DNA from: Owenia fusiformis
Lineage: Eukaryota; Annelida; Polychaeta; Sabellida; Oweniidae
Reading direction: 5' to 3'
DNA: 60,000 nucleotides
Assembly: GCA_903813345.2 (NCBI GenBank)
Contig: CAIIXF020000001.1
Span: 18,869,915-18,929,914, forward strand
Part shown: in pieces, positions 1-11,120 of the stretch
Position numbering within the stretch: position 1 is the first letter of the stretch
Layout: each line of letters opens with the position of its first letter
Program-made: the position numbers and the translations under genes
Notes under the pieces: model-generated
Told to the model about the DNA's origin: nothing
Databases searched by the model: none
What the model saw: only the letters and a program-made list of their open reading frames with translations

Positions 1-1973
1 TAGTATATTTTAGTATATTTAGGATGTTTATGGGTAAATTGATAAATGTATTTATAAATAAAACATTTGTATTCATTGAATGTATGTTTTTGTTTGTAAC
101 TTGAGTATTTTTGGTTTTTAATTCAAGTAGCCTCGTTTGTTATCTTTTCTTATACAGTGTATGTATGTATCTTATACCAAAATACATTTAAAAGTCGTTA
201 AAATCATTTCTCAATGACACATTTGTTTACAAACAAATTTGAGGCTCATTTTGTATATGTAGCCTTGTTTCTGCAAGTTAGTATTTATGAACACAAAGTC
301 ATTTAACATACACACACTTAAGAGACTTGTATTTTATATTTTTTATATTTATTTAAGTTTCATTTTATTATTCACTAATGTACAAATATTAATTTGCTTT
401 CAGCAATAACTCATGGGTTATATGCAGTTTTATCACCCCTGTATATATAACTCTCGCTTTAAGGGTTAATTTGTGTGGTGGGCATCTTTTTAAGGTTACA
501 ATTATCAATCTAATGAGTAATATCTTTCTATTACATATGGATATTTATAATTTAGGGTAGAATACATAGATTGTGTTGAATGATATTGAAATGACATTCA
601 CATTTTTAAATTTGTTTACGAAAATCTTGCAATTGAGGTCTCCTTTATGAGTTATTGACCACAAAGATGTGGGATTTCTTTACTTTATCAACCATACCTT
701 TTTATTTTACTGGACTATTTACTATATTCTACTATGAGATGCATTTCCTGTCACATGACTTAAACACACCTCTTCAGAGGTTGTTTGACCTGATTGTATA
801 AAGTACAAGGTGGGACAAAAAATTCAAACATATTTTATTTTTTCTATTTTGGAGCTTAAGTTTTCATTCCTAGAAAGATTTGTAGATATATGCTACATAA
901 TCATTTTTTCAAAATGAATCAAGTTAGCTCATTCATTCATTTTAGTTTGATAGTGTAAAAGTTTATCCGAAACATTAGTATAAGATTTCCTTTTCTATTT
1001 GGATTAATTTCTGAAAATATTTCACAAAATATTTAGCAGATACTGCTCTGTGGAGCAATCAATGAGAACACCTTAATTTTGGTTATGGGTTAAACTTTTC
1101 AGTTGCAGACTCTGGAGGTGTGTTCTCCCATCACTTTATTTAGCATTTCCATGTGTTCGGTATATTGCTAACATCTCTGAAGCAGCTATTTTGTAAAGTG
1201 TTACTACACTACTAATCCAGATATATAAAAGACATGCTGTTCTCATATATCATAATAACATTTTATTCAGACTGTCTAACCTTGAGCTGTCAACTGTTTG
1301 TTACAGATTTTTTATTTGATTGCCTTTGTGCACTTAGACACACAACTCAGGATTGTTTTGATTTTAGACAATACCTGGGTGTTTTAAAATTTACAATATA
1401 GAGCAAGTTAACCTAAAAGCAAATATGATTAAAAACAGCTATATATATTTCAATCATCTGAATGAATTATTCCCCCTCCTGAAGGACAGAGGAACAGCTG
1501 CTAATTCTGATAGTATGTCTAAGTCTGTGTTGTTGTTTAAGGATTTAAGCCCTTGACTCAGAGCAATGTGGAATGACCATTCCTTGAAGGTGTTGCCTTC
1601 CAAAATTTGAACGAGATGTTAATTCTAGGAAACAACGCCTGAAAGGAATGGTCATTACACAATGCATTGAGTCTTGTGCTTAAATTCTTTTCACACATTC
1701 TAAAATATTTTCCTCTGTGTCACTTAAAAGATATAAAATCACCAAAAGAACGTATTTTCAATGAAACTTTTTGCAAGCGTCAAATTGGCAAAGCAAAGAG
1801 TTTAGTTCTCACCATAACGACAACCATACAACAAATGTGTTATTGGTTATTTCATGCACTGCTGTGTGAAATACTGTGTTTGGATTGACTGGAGTCAGAC
1901 ATACTTTGCCTAGCTGTGTGTGAAATTATGATTAAAACCCAACACATGAATTCTTGATTTTTGTTGATTTTAG
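1..1973. other. Non-coding stretch upstream of the first visible P450 exon
   Basis: No convincing exon or repeat was found here. The first P450 exon begins in the middle of a codon, so this stretch is most simply intron sequence of that gene. The earlier P450 exons must lie outside the window or were missed. Confidence 0.5.
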
Positions 1974-3659
1974 GAATCAACACAACTTCTGCTGCATTGA
2001 AAAGCATGTTAGCATATCTGGTTGTTCATCCTGAAATTCAGCAAACAATTCAACAAGAGATAGATAGTGTTCTTGGCAACAGGTTAGATGTCGCTTGTAT
2101 AGTAATATGGTGACCTTAGATGGTCCAAACTTTCTAGCACCTATTTATTTCATCCAGGCTCTACAAGGGATTTTGAACTTTTAATTTAGTAGCCCTTCCT
2201 TGTCTTATTCCAAATCCCATTTGTCCAAATAAAATGTCTTCTCACTATTTATGATTTAAAAGTTTTAATTTGATCCATCTACTCAACAGGTCAAATGAAC
2301 ATCATTTTAAATATTCATATTGCTGCAAAACAGCATATCTTCATAATTTTATGTCTTGCATCACCAATGTGTCAAATGTTCACCTTCACATTTCCACACT
2401 GATTCAAATGAACATGAGCAGTAATTTTATGTACATGTATTTCACCATCATTACTTATGCATGGAATCAAAGAAAACTGACCCAGGAACACCTCATCAAA
2501 GGAGTCATCTGATCTATCACTGAGCTGCATGGGTGGACTTTCGAGACATTTTATTTTGCAGTAGAAAAGGAATGGAAACATAAGTCTCAAAACTAATTCA
2601 CTTTTTCATTCATCTTTTAGATGTCCCTCTATTAAAGACAGGTCATCAATGCCATACACAGATGCATTCCTCTTAGAATCCCTGAGATACATGTCCCACT
2701 TGCCTATAGGTATCCCTCATGCAGCCATAAGGGATGTCACCATAAAGGGACATTTCATCCCAAAGGGAACTCAGGTAAACCCTCATTGATTATCTCAACC
2801 CCAAAAAATCATATAGTAGTTGCCCTTTAAAACATATAACAATATCAGTTATTGGAACACTGAAAGATGGCAATACTATCAGATGTGAAAGAGTTGGTAT
2901 ATAAACAGACCTGATAACACTGCCATCTTTAAATCAATCCAGAACCCCAAAATAAGTAAGTACATCGATGCAACACCACAAATGAGACCAAAATGAATAT
3001 AACCTAATAAATCATAAATAACTACCTGTATATGGCTATTTCTAATACGGGTCATGAACATGTATATTATAGGTTTGGTTATATCTCTTCGGTCTACACC
3101 ATGATGACAGATTTTTCCCTGACCCCTGGAGCTTCACCCCACAGAGATTCCTTGATAAGGATGGAGGCTTGATTCCTCCAGACGAACGGAAACTGTACGA
3201 AATTTTCAGAAAAAATTCCATTTTGTAAAGCTAACATAAATTCTAAAGTATAACTTGTCTTATATAAAGCTAAGAAAAATTGTAAGTTATCTAAATCTTG
3301 CGATTACATAAAATCTTACCATTACCAAGCATAGCAAGACAACTACAATATTTTGAATGCAATAAAAATCAACAATGATATGCTCCTCATGAATGAACAG
3401 TGTCAAAATCAATTAAATAAAATAACTGAATGAACATTTCAATTTCAGACTTCTACCATTTGGTGCTGGGCGGAGAGTTTGCCTCGGAGAACAACTTGCC
3501 CGGATACGAATGTTTCTTTTCATAACAACATTTCTTCAAAAATATACTTTCCTCCCTGAGACCCCTGATAACCTGCCTGATTGTGATATCAAGAACGGGA
3601 CAATGGGGGCGGTGATGAACTTAAAGGATTATAATATACGGTTAGAGAGGCGAAAATGA
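1974..3659 (+). CDS. Cytochrome P450, clan-2/CYP1-CYP17-like, C-terminal exons (5' partial)
   Basis: Haem-thiolate monooxygenase; animal members of this clan are usually anchored in the ER and oxidise steroids or xenobiotics. Exons: 1974-2082, 2621-2774, 3073-3194, 3449-3659, all with AG/GT borders and matching phases; the first exon enters with two bases of a split Gly codon. Exon 1 is the I helix ([10 protein letters not shown]). Exon 2 holds the ExxR motif (ESLR). Exon 3 holds the PxRF-type segment (TPQRF). Exon 4 holds the haem loop [11 protein letters not shown] with the Cys ligand, and the gene ends in a TGA at 3657-3659. The order and spacing match the last ~210 residues of vertebrate CYP17/CYP1. 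The I-helix acid normally before Thr (E/D-T) is Asn here. The N-terminal half is not in the window, so the substrate cannot be inferred. No inactivating lesion is seen in the part present. Confidence 0.93.
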
Positions 3660-3988
3660 TTATCTAGCTCAATACCAATGAAAACACTATATTGCCACTC
3701 ATACATTTAACATTAAATACTGCATGTTTTTCATATATCACAGTCACACTGAAATTTTTTGTACATTAACATCAATGCAGCTAGGTACTACAAGTAATAC
3801 ATGTATTTAATTGACTCATCAATGAATCAATGTATCAATGAACTGATCATGTCAACAAATTGCTAACTGACAGTATTATATCTTAAGAAGGACTACATGT
3901 ACTATATAATATACATTTGTGTATTTTAGTTAAGTGGGAAAGAAATACCTATTTTTGTAATTACTGTTATATAGTCATGTGGAGTTGT

Positions 3989-4010
3989 AATAAATATGTT
4001 ATAAAATAAA
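3989..4010 (+). terminator. Polyadenylation signals of the P450 gene
   Basis: Two AATAAA hexamers at 3989-3994 and 4005-4010 lie about 330-350 bp after the P450 stop codon, a normal distance for a 3' UTR. Inferred from motif and position only. Confidence 0.5.
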
Positions 4011-4374
4011 TTTTTCTTAGGAGATTTTTGACGAAATGTTTACATTAAATGTATAGAATATAGACCTAAAACTAAAACTTAGATGCAATCCTTAAAATGA
4101 TTAGATGCAGTGCAACATAATTCTCTCATGATTTTCCACATGACACCATTATACTCATACACTTTAGTTAAAGCCAATGTAGCTGGGTAAATGTATGATG
4201 ATGGATGATAGTACAGTAAAACCTGCGAACAAGGAACACTCTCCGATCCTTTCATTATTACTAAATGCATTCACAAATACTTTATCACAGGTTCCTTCAT
4301 TTTACTATGAGTTTAACTTAAAACTACCTAGTATGCCCAGGATACTACCACAATCTAATGTTAAATCAAAATTT

Positions 4375-4640
4375 CACTTTTGACCTACGCGCTGACCTTC
4401 CACCAATCAACGAGCTTGAAGAAACATACGCCAAATGCGTTCTAATTAAATATGCGTATGTCATTGGTCAATTCCGGGCTCAATGATGACGTCAGAAGGA
4501 ATGACCATATAAAGAACGTCGGTCAAATTTGGCCGACGAACACTGATTGCTGCGGTGAGTTCACAGGTTTATTTTAGTTTGAAAGAGTGAAGACGAAGCT
4601 CTCTTTTAAGAAGTGAAGTCAAACGAATGCAAAGGGTATT
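4375..4640 (+). repeat. Promoter-like duplicated module, copy 1
   Basis: This ~260-bp block recurs in reverse orientation at 23729-23986 with high identity. It contains a perfect CRE palindrome TGACGTCA (4487-4494), a TATA-like ATATAAAG about 12 bp further on, CCAAT/ATTGG-type motifs upstream, and a possible 5' splice site GCG|GTGAGTT near 4552. That order resembles a Pol II promoter with a short non-coding first exon. It lies 1.5 kb upstream of the start codon of the gene at 6101 on the same strand. It could instead be an LTR fragment or another mobile sequence. Confidence 0.55.
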
Positions 4641-4729
4641 CAATTTACAATCTAACTGAAAAACATGGACAACTTTAAATTTATTATGAAAATATCAAAG
4701 ATTTAAGGTATACACTCACACATATGAGT

Positions 4730-4915
4730 TGGATTTACACTAGCAAGCTAAGACGTCTTAGCTAAAACGTTTTAGCGTTAAAACGTTTTACAAATGTAAT
4801 GTAAATCCAGATTTACTCAAGAGCTCTCGGCTAAGAGTGCTTAGCTAAAGCTAAAGCGTTTTAGGACCCTAGTCATAGCCAAGACGTCTTAGCGTTAAAA
4901 ACAATTTACAAGCGA
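4730..4915. repeat. Palindrome-rich block
   Basis: TGGATTTACA (4730-4739) is mirrored by TGTAAATCCA (4800-4809). Between and after them are short palindromes AAGACGTCTT and AAAACGTTTT in several variants. It resembles a small degenerate foldback element. Confidence 0.5.
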
Positions 4916-6100
4916 GTGAAAGCGTTTTTTTTTGTGTTGCGTCGAACGAAACATTTGAAACTTTCCATTTACATAATTCGCATGGTCCTTTATTTTGTCT
5001 TATCCCTTGTTCCCAATATCATCCCATAATTATTGAGACGAACTTATTTGCCTGGCGATTTATCATAATCCTAATTTATGCATAAAATCTTCCTGCTCTC
5101 TTTCATGCTTTTAACAATGCTGTCTTTAAAACATATTTTTCTGACACCGATGTATTCTTTAGTACAAAGTCGAGTACAAAGTATCGAAGCGGGAAAGGAA
5201 TAGCTATATTGACTGAACCGTCCTTCAACCAGTACTGAACTGCTTTTTTCATTTTACATGTATACCTACCTTGGTTGGGCCTGAAAAAAATGTTGAGCCA
5301 AAAAAGGCCTTGAGGCCCCAAAAAGTTATCCTCGTATGATGTTATTTGTTGTTATTTTTTCTGATTTGGATATTTATTTTTTCTTATTTTCTTGCATACG
5401 AGGGTCATACACACTCACCGCATCTATATTGCGGGAAATGCTTTCCTGGCCTGTCTACCCAGAAAAAGACAGAAAATCAGATAAAAATAAATAATGTGAA
5501 TGGGCGATAATAAGTGAATACTTACTATTTTGAAAGTTTCTCAAAGAATGCTTTCGTTTCCTCGTCTGTTAAGGGTCTCATACTGAAGGCGCAGTAACTA
5601 AAATTCGATAAGACGTCTTTTGAATAGTAGTCGATCTATGTTACAGCAGTAAATTTGTTTTTAATGCAAGATATTTATTTATATTTTTGGAGCACATTTC
5701 CCGGAAGCGCTAATGCGCAGAATCAGTGACCTAGAAATGACGTCACTTTGACATTACCTGAGTAACGGCTATGTAAACAACATGGAGTTATCTGTATATT
5801 TCAGTATTTGTATACACTTTTGATTGAGTGATAATTGCACACGAATATTCTATATTTTGAAATATAAATGCATGCCTCTACACTAAATACTCATTGTGAC
5901 AACCGTCAAATCAAATCAAAAGTTATGTATAGCAAATGCTCCTAAGCTTGGATCTAAATTCTTGAATTGGATGTCTGTCAAATCATTCATTGAGATTAAT
6001 TGAGTGACAGGTCTACAGGAGGGGCTGAAGATGGAATGTGGGTGATTGGATTTACACAATTGAAATCCATGATATATAGACGCGTTGTTATACTATAACA
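4916..6100. other. Intergenic stretch before the 6101 gene
   Basis: No exon seen. It includes a perfect CRE palindrome TGACGTCA at 5738-5745, about 360 bp upstream of the next ATG. The last 200 bp may be 5' UTR or proximal promoter of the following gene. Confidence 0.35.
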
Positions 6101-8712
6101 ATGACAGTTCCCGATGTGATATCCCGAGTTGCTGTCATGAATATCGGACTGCCTAATTCAAGAACAGAACTACCAGAGTCATCTGGATACAGAAGATTCC
6201 ATAGTGCATCTAGTCATCATTCTGTTCTACTCCAAGAAGACCAAAGTGGGCTGCAACCCATTTCAATAAGCGTTCTTCCTTTGCATAGACCTCTTAGTTA
6301 TGATTCACTCCAATCTTCAAATCACCAAAGGGTACCACCTGAATCAAATATTCAAAAAGGTTCATTGACTGGAGCTGAAGAAGCTGATATAATTCACCAA
6401 GCCCTAAATTTGAATAGGTTTAAAATTGTACCACCAGTAGAAATCAAGCCAAATGATGCAGTTATAAAACAGAATGCCTGGGAAGGGGATGATTATTTCC
6501 AAGCATCTGTTCAAGAAACAGGAACAAAAGATGAAGGTATTTATCAAAACAATATTTGAGAATCATATTAATAATTTATCATTTATATATATACTCATAC
6601 TGCAAGAGTTTTGCAATATTCTGTGTTCATAATATATCCCAATAATCATGGGCTTTCAACAGATAAATAAATTAATTTAGTTTTAACATATTATGTTTGT
6701 TTTTGAAATCTTGGCATTCATTTTTGGCTAGTGTTTATAATCATTAAGACATCAAGTTTAACTGATAGAAAATTCACTTTCAGATGACTCATGGTCCATT
6801 TCTACAAAATCCAAAAAGAAGAAGAAAAAGAAAAGAACCAAGTCAGCTAAGTGCAAGAAAAATTCCAAAAAGTCTACAAATAAAGTTGATAAATCACACA
6901 AACACTCCTCAATTGATAATAACTCATGTAATGGAGGACTTACACTTGGTGTGGTTGCCGCTGCTGCTCCGGTAACAAAAAAGACCCCTCAAATATCTAC
7001 TACTCAACAAATAAAAAAAGTAAACCACAAAGTTCAGTCGAACACTACTGAAGAACCTGAAAAGGGCAGTGAGAGATTATTAACAAATGAGAGAATACTC
7101 AAACCCCAACACTCTCTATGTCTTCCCAAAATGTCAATGTATCCGAGTGCTTCCCCGAGACTTTCAAAATCTCAGAGCAATAGCGCATATAATAGCTCAA
7201 ATTCATCAATGCTTATAAGATCTCAGGATAACCATGCACATGAAAAGCTAAAGGTGATGAAGGTCTACTTATCAGATAAGCAGTCCAATACAATAAAATT
7301 GCTAGGGTTGGATTTACCTTGTGCTCCTCCAGCTACACCAATGCCAGGTGAGAAATAGAGGTTATACCTTGGGACATTGGAGGGAGGGGTTGTATATTGG
7401 GTTTATCCTTGGGACGATATCATGTCAGGATATATGTACATGCATAGGATCTAACAATATATATTGCAAAAAATTGGTTTAATTTGACAACAGGCATTTA
7501 ATTTGAGGAATTTGCCATTTCAAGATCATTGGGGTTATTTACTTTGGGGATAGATATATCAATTTACACTACATATATGAATATTTTAACTAATGAGTAG
7601 CATCCAGCATATGCCCTACAGTGCATCAATACAGTTGATTTAATTAGGATTAAGGTTGGCCAAGTTAAACTAATCATGATTATGTTGATAATTAGATGAA
7701 TATCTGTCATGTAGCCTTGTATACAGGCATCAGCTAGACCTACCTTAATTTACATCTTTCCACAAAGTTAATTGATTTGCATGTTTCTGTTCTTGTAGAT
7801 CAACTCTGTCGCTATGAATACATCCCCAGTATGACTGATGTCAGGGTAGGTTGTCCTTTTAAATAATGAAATCTTAATTAACAATAACAGTTAAATCAGT
7901 AGAGTATCCAGATACCTACCATAAAGTTAAGGAATTCTACATCTATTACGTCACCTCCACAAGTAGTCTCCAACTTTTTTGTGGATGGTGTTTAGTGGTT
8001 GGTGTTTAGGATTCAGTAGATGGTGTGCAGCATTCAGCAGTCAGTGTCTGTAACAAATGGAAGGTTGTGACATTTTGCATATTAATGCCTTGTTGATATT
8101 AATGACAATCACCTGTAGTCTTTCTGTTCCCATTTGCAGTCACAAAGGGCCCTCAAAGTACGTCTGAACACTTTGGAGAAGATAGAGGGCCAGAGAAAGG
8201 CAAAGCAACGTGCAGAGCAAGTGAAACAGGAGCAACAGAATCGTAAAGATCAACAGATTGAACTGAAGAAGTTTCAGAGACTTCAGGTATGTTTATGATG
8301 ATTTATGATTCCTCATCTATGGATGGCTTGTACTGATCAAGAGAACTCTATAAAGTTGTTTATCCTTAGAAATACCTAAATCATGAAGTGTGACCATGAA
8401 TTTCAGTTTTGAACTTGCCAAGCTGCTTAATATATGATACTTTCAGAGAAGAGGAAGTCTGTGATGAATTTAATAAATCGAAAATATTTTGGTGTAATAT
8501 GATGAAATTAACAGATTTCCTTGAAGACTTTCTATACATAAACATGTATATTCGTATTTCATTTTATCTTGAATGAGAAAGTATTTGAGAATATTGTTTG
8601 CTTTTAGATTTACGCCCTGAATAAAGTTATGACAGAATTTGAAAACAAGAATTTTGAAGAGTTCTGCAAAGTCAAAGGACTGAATACCTCATGCAAGAAA
8701 TCAAAGAAATGA
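6101..8712 (+). CDS. Unrecognised lysine-rich, coiled-coil protein, five coding exons (432 aa)
   Basis: Exons: 6101-6536, 6784-7347, 7799-7845, 8140-8286, 8608-8712. All junctions are GT-AG, the phases agree, and the joined frame is open for 432 codons to a TGA at 8710-8712. The N-terminal ~145 residues are polar and low in structure. The second exon opens with a strongly basic run (KKKKKKR) that could be a nuclear or nucleolar signal and continues Ser/Asn/Lys-rich. The C-terminal ~85 residues look ordered: a helix rich in Lys, Gln and Glu (TLEKIEGQRKAKQRAEQVKQ) likely to form a coiled coil, then IYALNKVMTEFENKNFEEFC before a basic tail. I do not recognise the family. The conserved-looking part is probably the C-terminus. 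An upstream non-coding exon is possible. Confidence 0.8.
7950..8095 (-). repeat. Dispersed family A, copy in intron 3 of the 6101 gene
   Basis: Read on the minus strand, it carries the family A marks: GCATTAATATGCAAAATGTC, then CCATTTGTTACAG, a run of ACCACT/GAACACC-like pieces, and a GTTGGAGACTA segment close to the other end. Other copies are at 19586, 36785, 45499, 54133 and 59476. Confidence 0.75.
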
Positions 8713-9368
8713 AATGCCCATGTTGGAAATGCATGATGTGAACCCCATGGCCTCATTGTGACAGAGCTACAGGGATTAACTACTCTACCTAACTGACATA
8801 TGGCTGATGTATTCAAGGACTGCTGTTAAAACTGATGGTACATGGGTACAATCATATAACAAATAATATCATTTAAAGGAAAGCTGACCCCAAATATTAT
8901 TTATGCTGCTGTATCTTTTATACACAATACTTACTACCAATTTTAATGAAATATTTGGGTCGGTGATAGATAAATCATTTAATATAGAAGATTGTCATAT
9001 CGAGCTACTTTCATTCAAAATGGCCGTCACACAGCTTACTTTAGTATTGCAGGTATTGGAGAAAATGCAAGATACTGTATCATAATGTGTAACGCGCAAT
9101 AATGTGTAACTCTAAAATGTGTAACAATAATGTTTAACCCCAAAATGTGTAACAATGAGTGAAGTGGGTAGTCAGTTGGCTGTTAATACAGTACCAAATG
9201 AGGAAATATTTGAGTTTACTACTCCAATTCTCTCATTAAGACACAGTCTTAAAGTACTTTCTTGAATCCTAAATGTACTGGATTTTCCAATAATTGGTTG
9301 TGATAAACAAACATAATAAGTGTGATACAACATGCAGTATAACTGCAAATGTAGATCTTGAGGAATAA

Positions 9369-9450
9369 CCTTTTTACTAGCCTTGCCCAAGTCGGTATTT
9401 TTTTAATCAAGATAAATAAGAGACCGGCTTGGGCAAGGCTACCTTTTTAC
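9369..9450. mobile_element. 64-bp foldback micro-element with 9-bp target-site duplication
   Basis: The element spans 9378-9441. Its left arm TAGCCTTGCCCAAGTCGGT is mirrored by the right arm ACCGGCTTGGGCAAGGCTA at 18 of 19 positions, around a 26-bp loop. It is flanked on both sides by CCTTTTTAC (9369-9377 and 9442-9450), a direct repeat that looks like a target-site duplication. Confidence 0.75.
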
Positions 9451-10157
9451 AAATAACTAGATATTATCCAAAAATAACTGGAATACCAGAACCAGAATAT
9501 AGTTGAAATAGGTAAAGTTCCTAATGGATGTGATGTGATACATTTCCAAATTTAGAAATCAGTATGTGCTTCTTACTAGATGTTATGTATTTTTATAATT
9601 TTACACTTTGTACATGGCCACATTTCAATGTTAGAATATTTTAAATCATTAATGGCTCAAGAATCCATATTTTATATGGCCAATACCCATAGTGTTAAGA
9701 TGGTAGTTGAATGTGAGTTTTCTAGATGTGATATCAGTTTAGCCTGAAAGCCATGTCAGATTATCATACTTTATTAGCTGAAGCTCAATTAAAATTTTTG
9801 ACTCAGTCGGACAAGAGTAAGTCACCAAGCCATAAGTCCCCAAGCTGAACAACTTTTATAAAGAGCATTTTTTAAAAGGTATTCAGATCAGTATGGGTTT
9901 GCTCTAGGAATAAAGTTAATAGTTTTATGACTTATTAATTATGATGTGAAAACTTCTTAATTATGATGTGAATATTTTTCAGATTTTTGCATGAAACAGC
10001 TGATAAACATTTTGTACTTGTTGTATTTTCAGATGAAGCATTAAGAGGTTTGATCCTTTTATAATGTATAGCTCTTGCTTTTACAAATTGCATAATATTG
10101 TTATGTTTGTTGAACTCATTTTTTGTTTTATATGATGTATACTGTGCAATATTTAGA

Positions 10158-10180
10158 AATAAATACATTTTATAAATAAA
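10158..10180 (+). terminator. Candidate polyadenylation signals of the 6101 gene
   Basis: AATAAA occurs at 10158-10163 and 10175-10180, followed by an A run. This would give a 3' UTR of about 1.4 kb. Motif only. Confidence 0.3.
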
Positions 10181-10923
10181 AAAAACGATTGTTATAATGT
10201 TACGATGAAATAATCGGAACGTAAGCCACCAGTAGAAGTTATTGTTTACAATATTTTTAACTCTTATGCCTTGGTGAATAAGTCCCATTGGCAAGTCTCA
10301 TTTTTCAATTATTATATGAGTTTGGACATTTTTCCATCTTCAATAACTTCACTTCGTGTCAAGGAGATCAGGTATCTCAAATCTTTGTTCAGAAATACTA
10401 GAAAATGGCAATATGGTGGTGACATAATAATACTTACAATCATCTATTAAAACAGAAAATCCAGGCATATAAAAGCCAAAAACTGGTGAAATATCTTTCC
10501 AATTCATTCCCGAATTATTCCAAATTTCATCTTTTATATTTGAATAAGTTGTACTTCAAAAAGATATCAAAATTATCAAATTGCCGTTTTCTTGACCAGA
10601 ATACACTCACTGGGGGTCATGCTAAAAAAACAGGATAGTATACGAAATACATGTTTAAACTATAGCACCAAGCTTTCAAACAGTAGTATCCATTACTTTG
10701 GTTGAAAATAAAAAAATAGATTTTTAAGAAAAATACAACATCAGGCAGCCAATTTTGGACTTAAAGGACAACTGAAATAGGTTTTCTAAACTTGCAGCTA
10801 CAAAAATGCGGTTTTCTTCATTGTAAGCCCAACGTAGAGTTCTTGCGTTAGCCATTAAAAAAAGAAATGTTTGATAACTGTTAATGGTCATTAATAACGT
10901 AATAAAATTAACTGACCAATCAG

Positions 10924-11120
10924 ATTGGCCCCCACGTGATAAGTAACGTCATACATAATATATGGTTTTAATTTATTGGTTCCTTGGTAATCACGACGAC
11001 ACGGCAACCATATGATTGTTGTGGAAACAAATAACAAAACATCTTGGTATTATGATGTCATGATTTAATGGACCAAAATGGGGCATGTGGGGACTAGTGA
11101 GAGATCACGTGGGGGCCAAT
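10924..11120. repeat. Inverted repeat with perfect 17-bp inner arms
   Basis: ATTGGCCCCCACGTGAT (10924-10940) is exactly mirrored at 11104-11120. Each arm holds a CACGTG E-box. Weaker inverted similarity continues outward on both sides (TTAATAAC-containing blocks), so the full element may span roughly 10870-11175. Confidence 0.65.
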
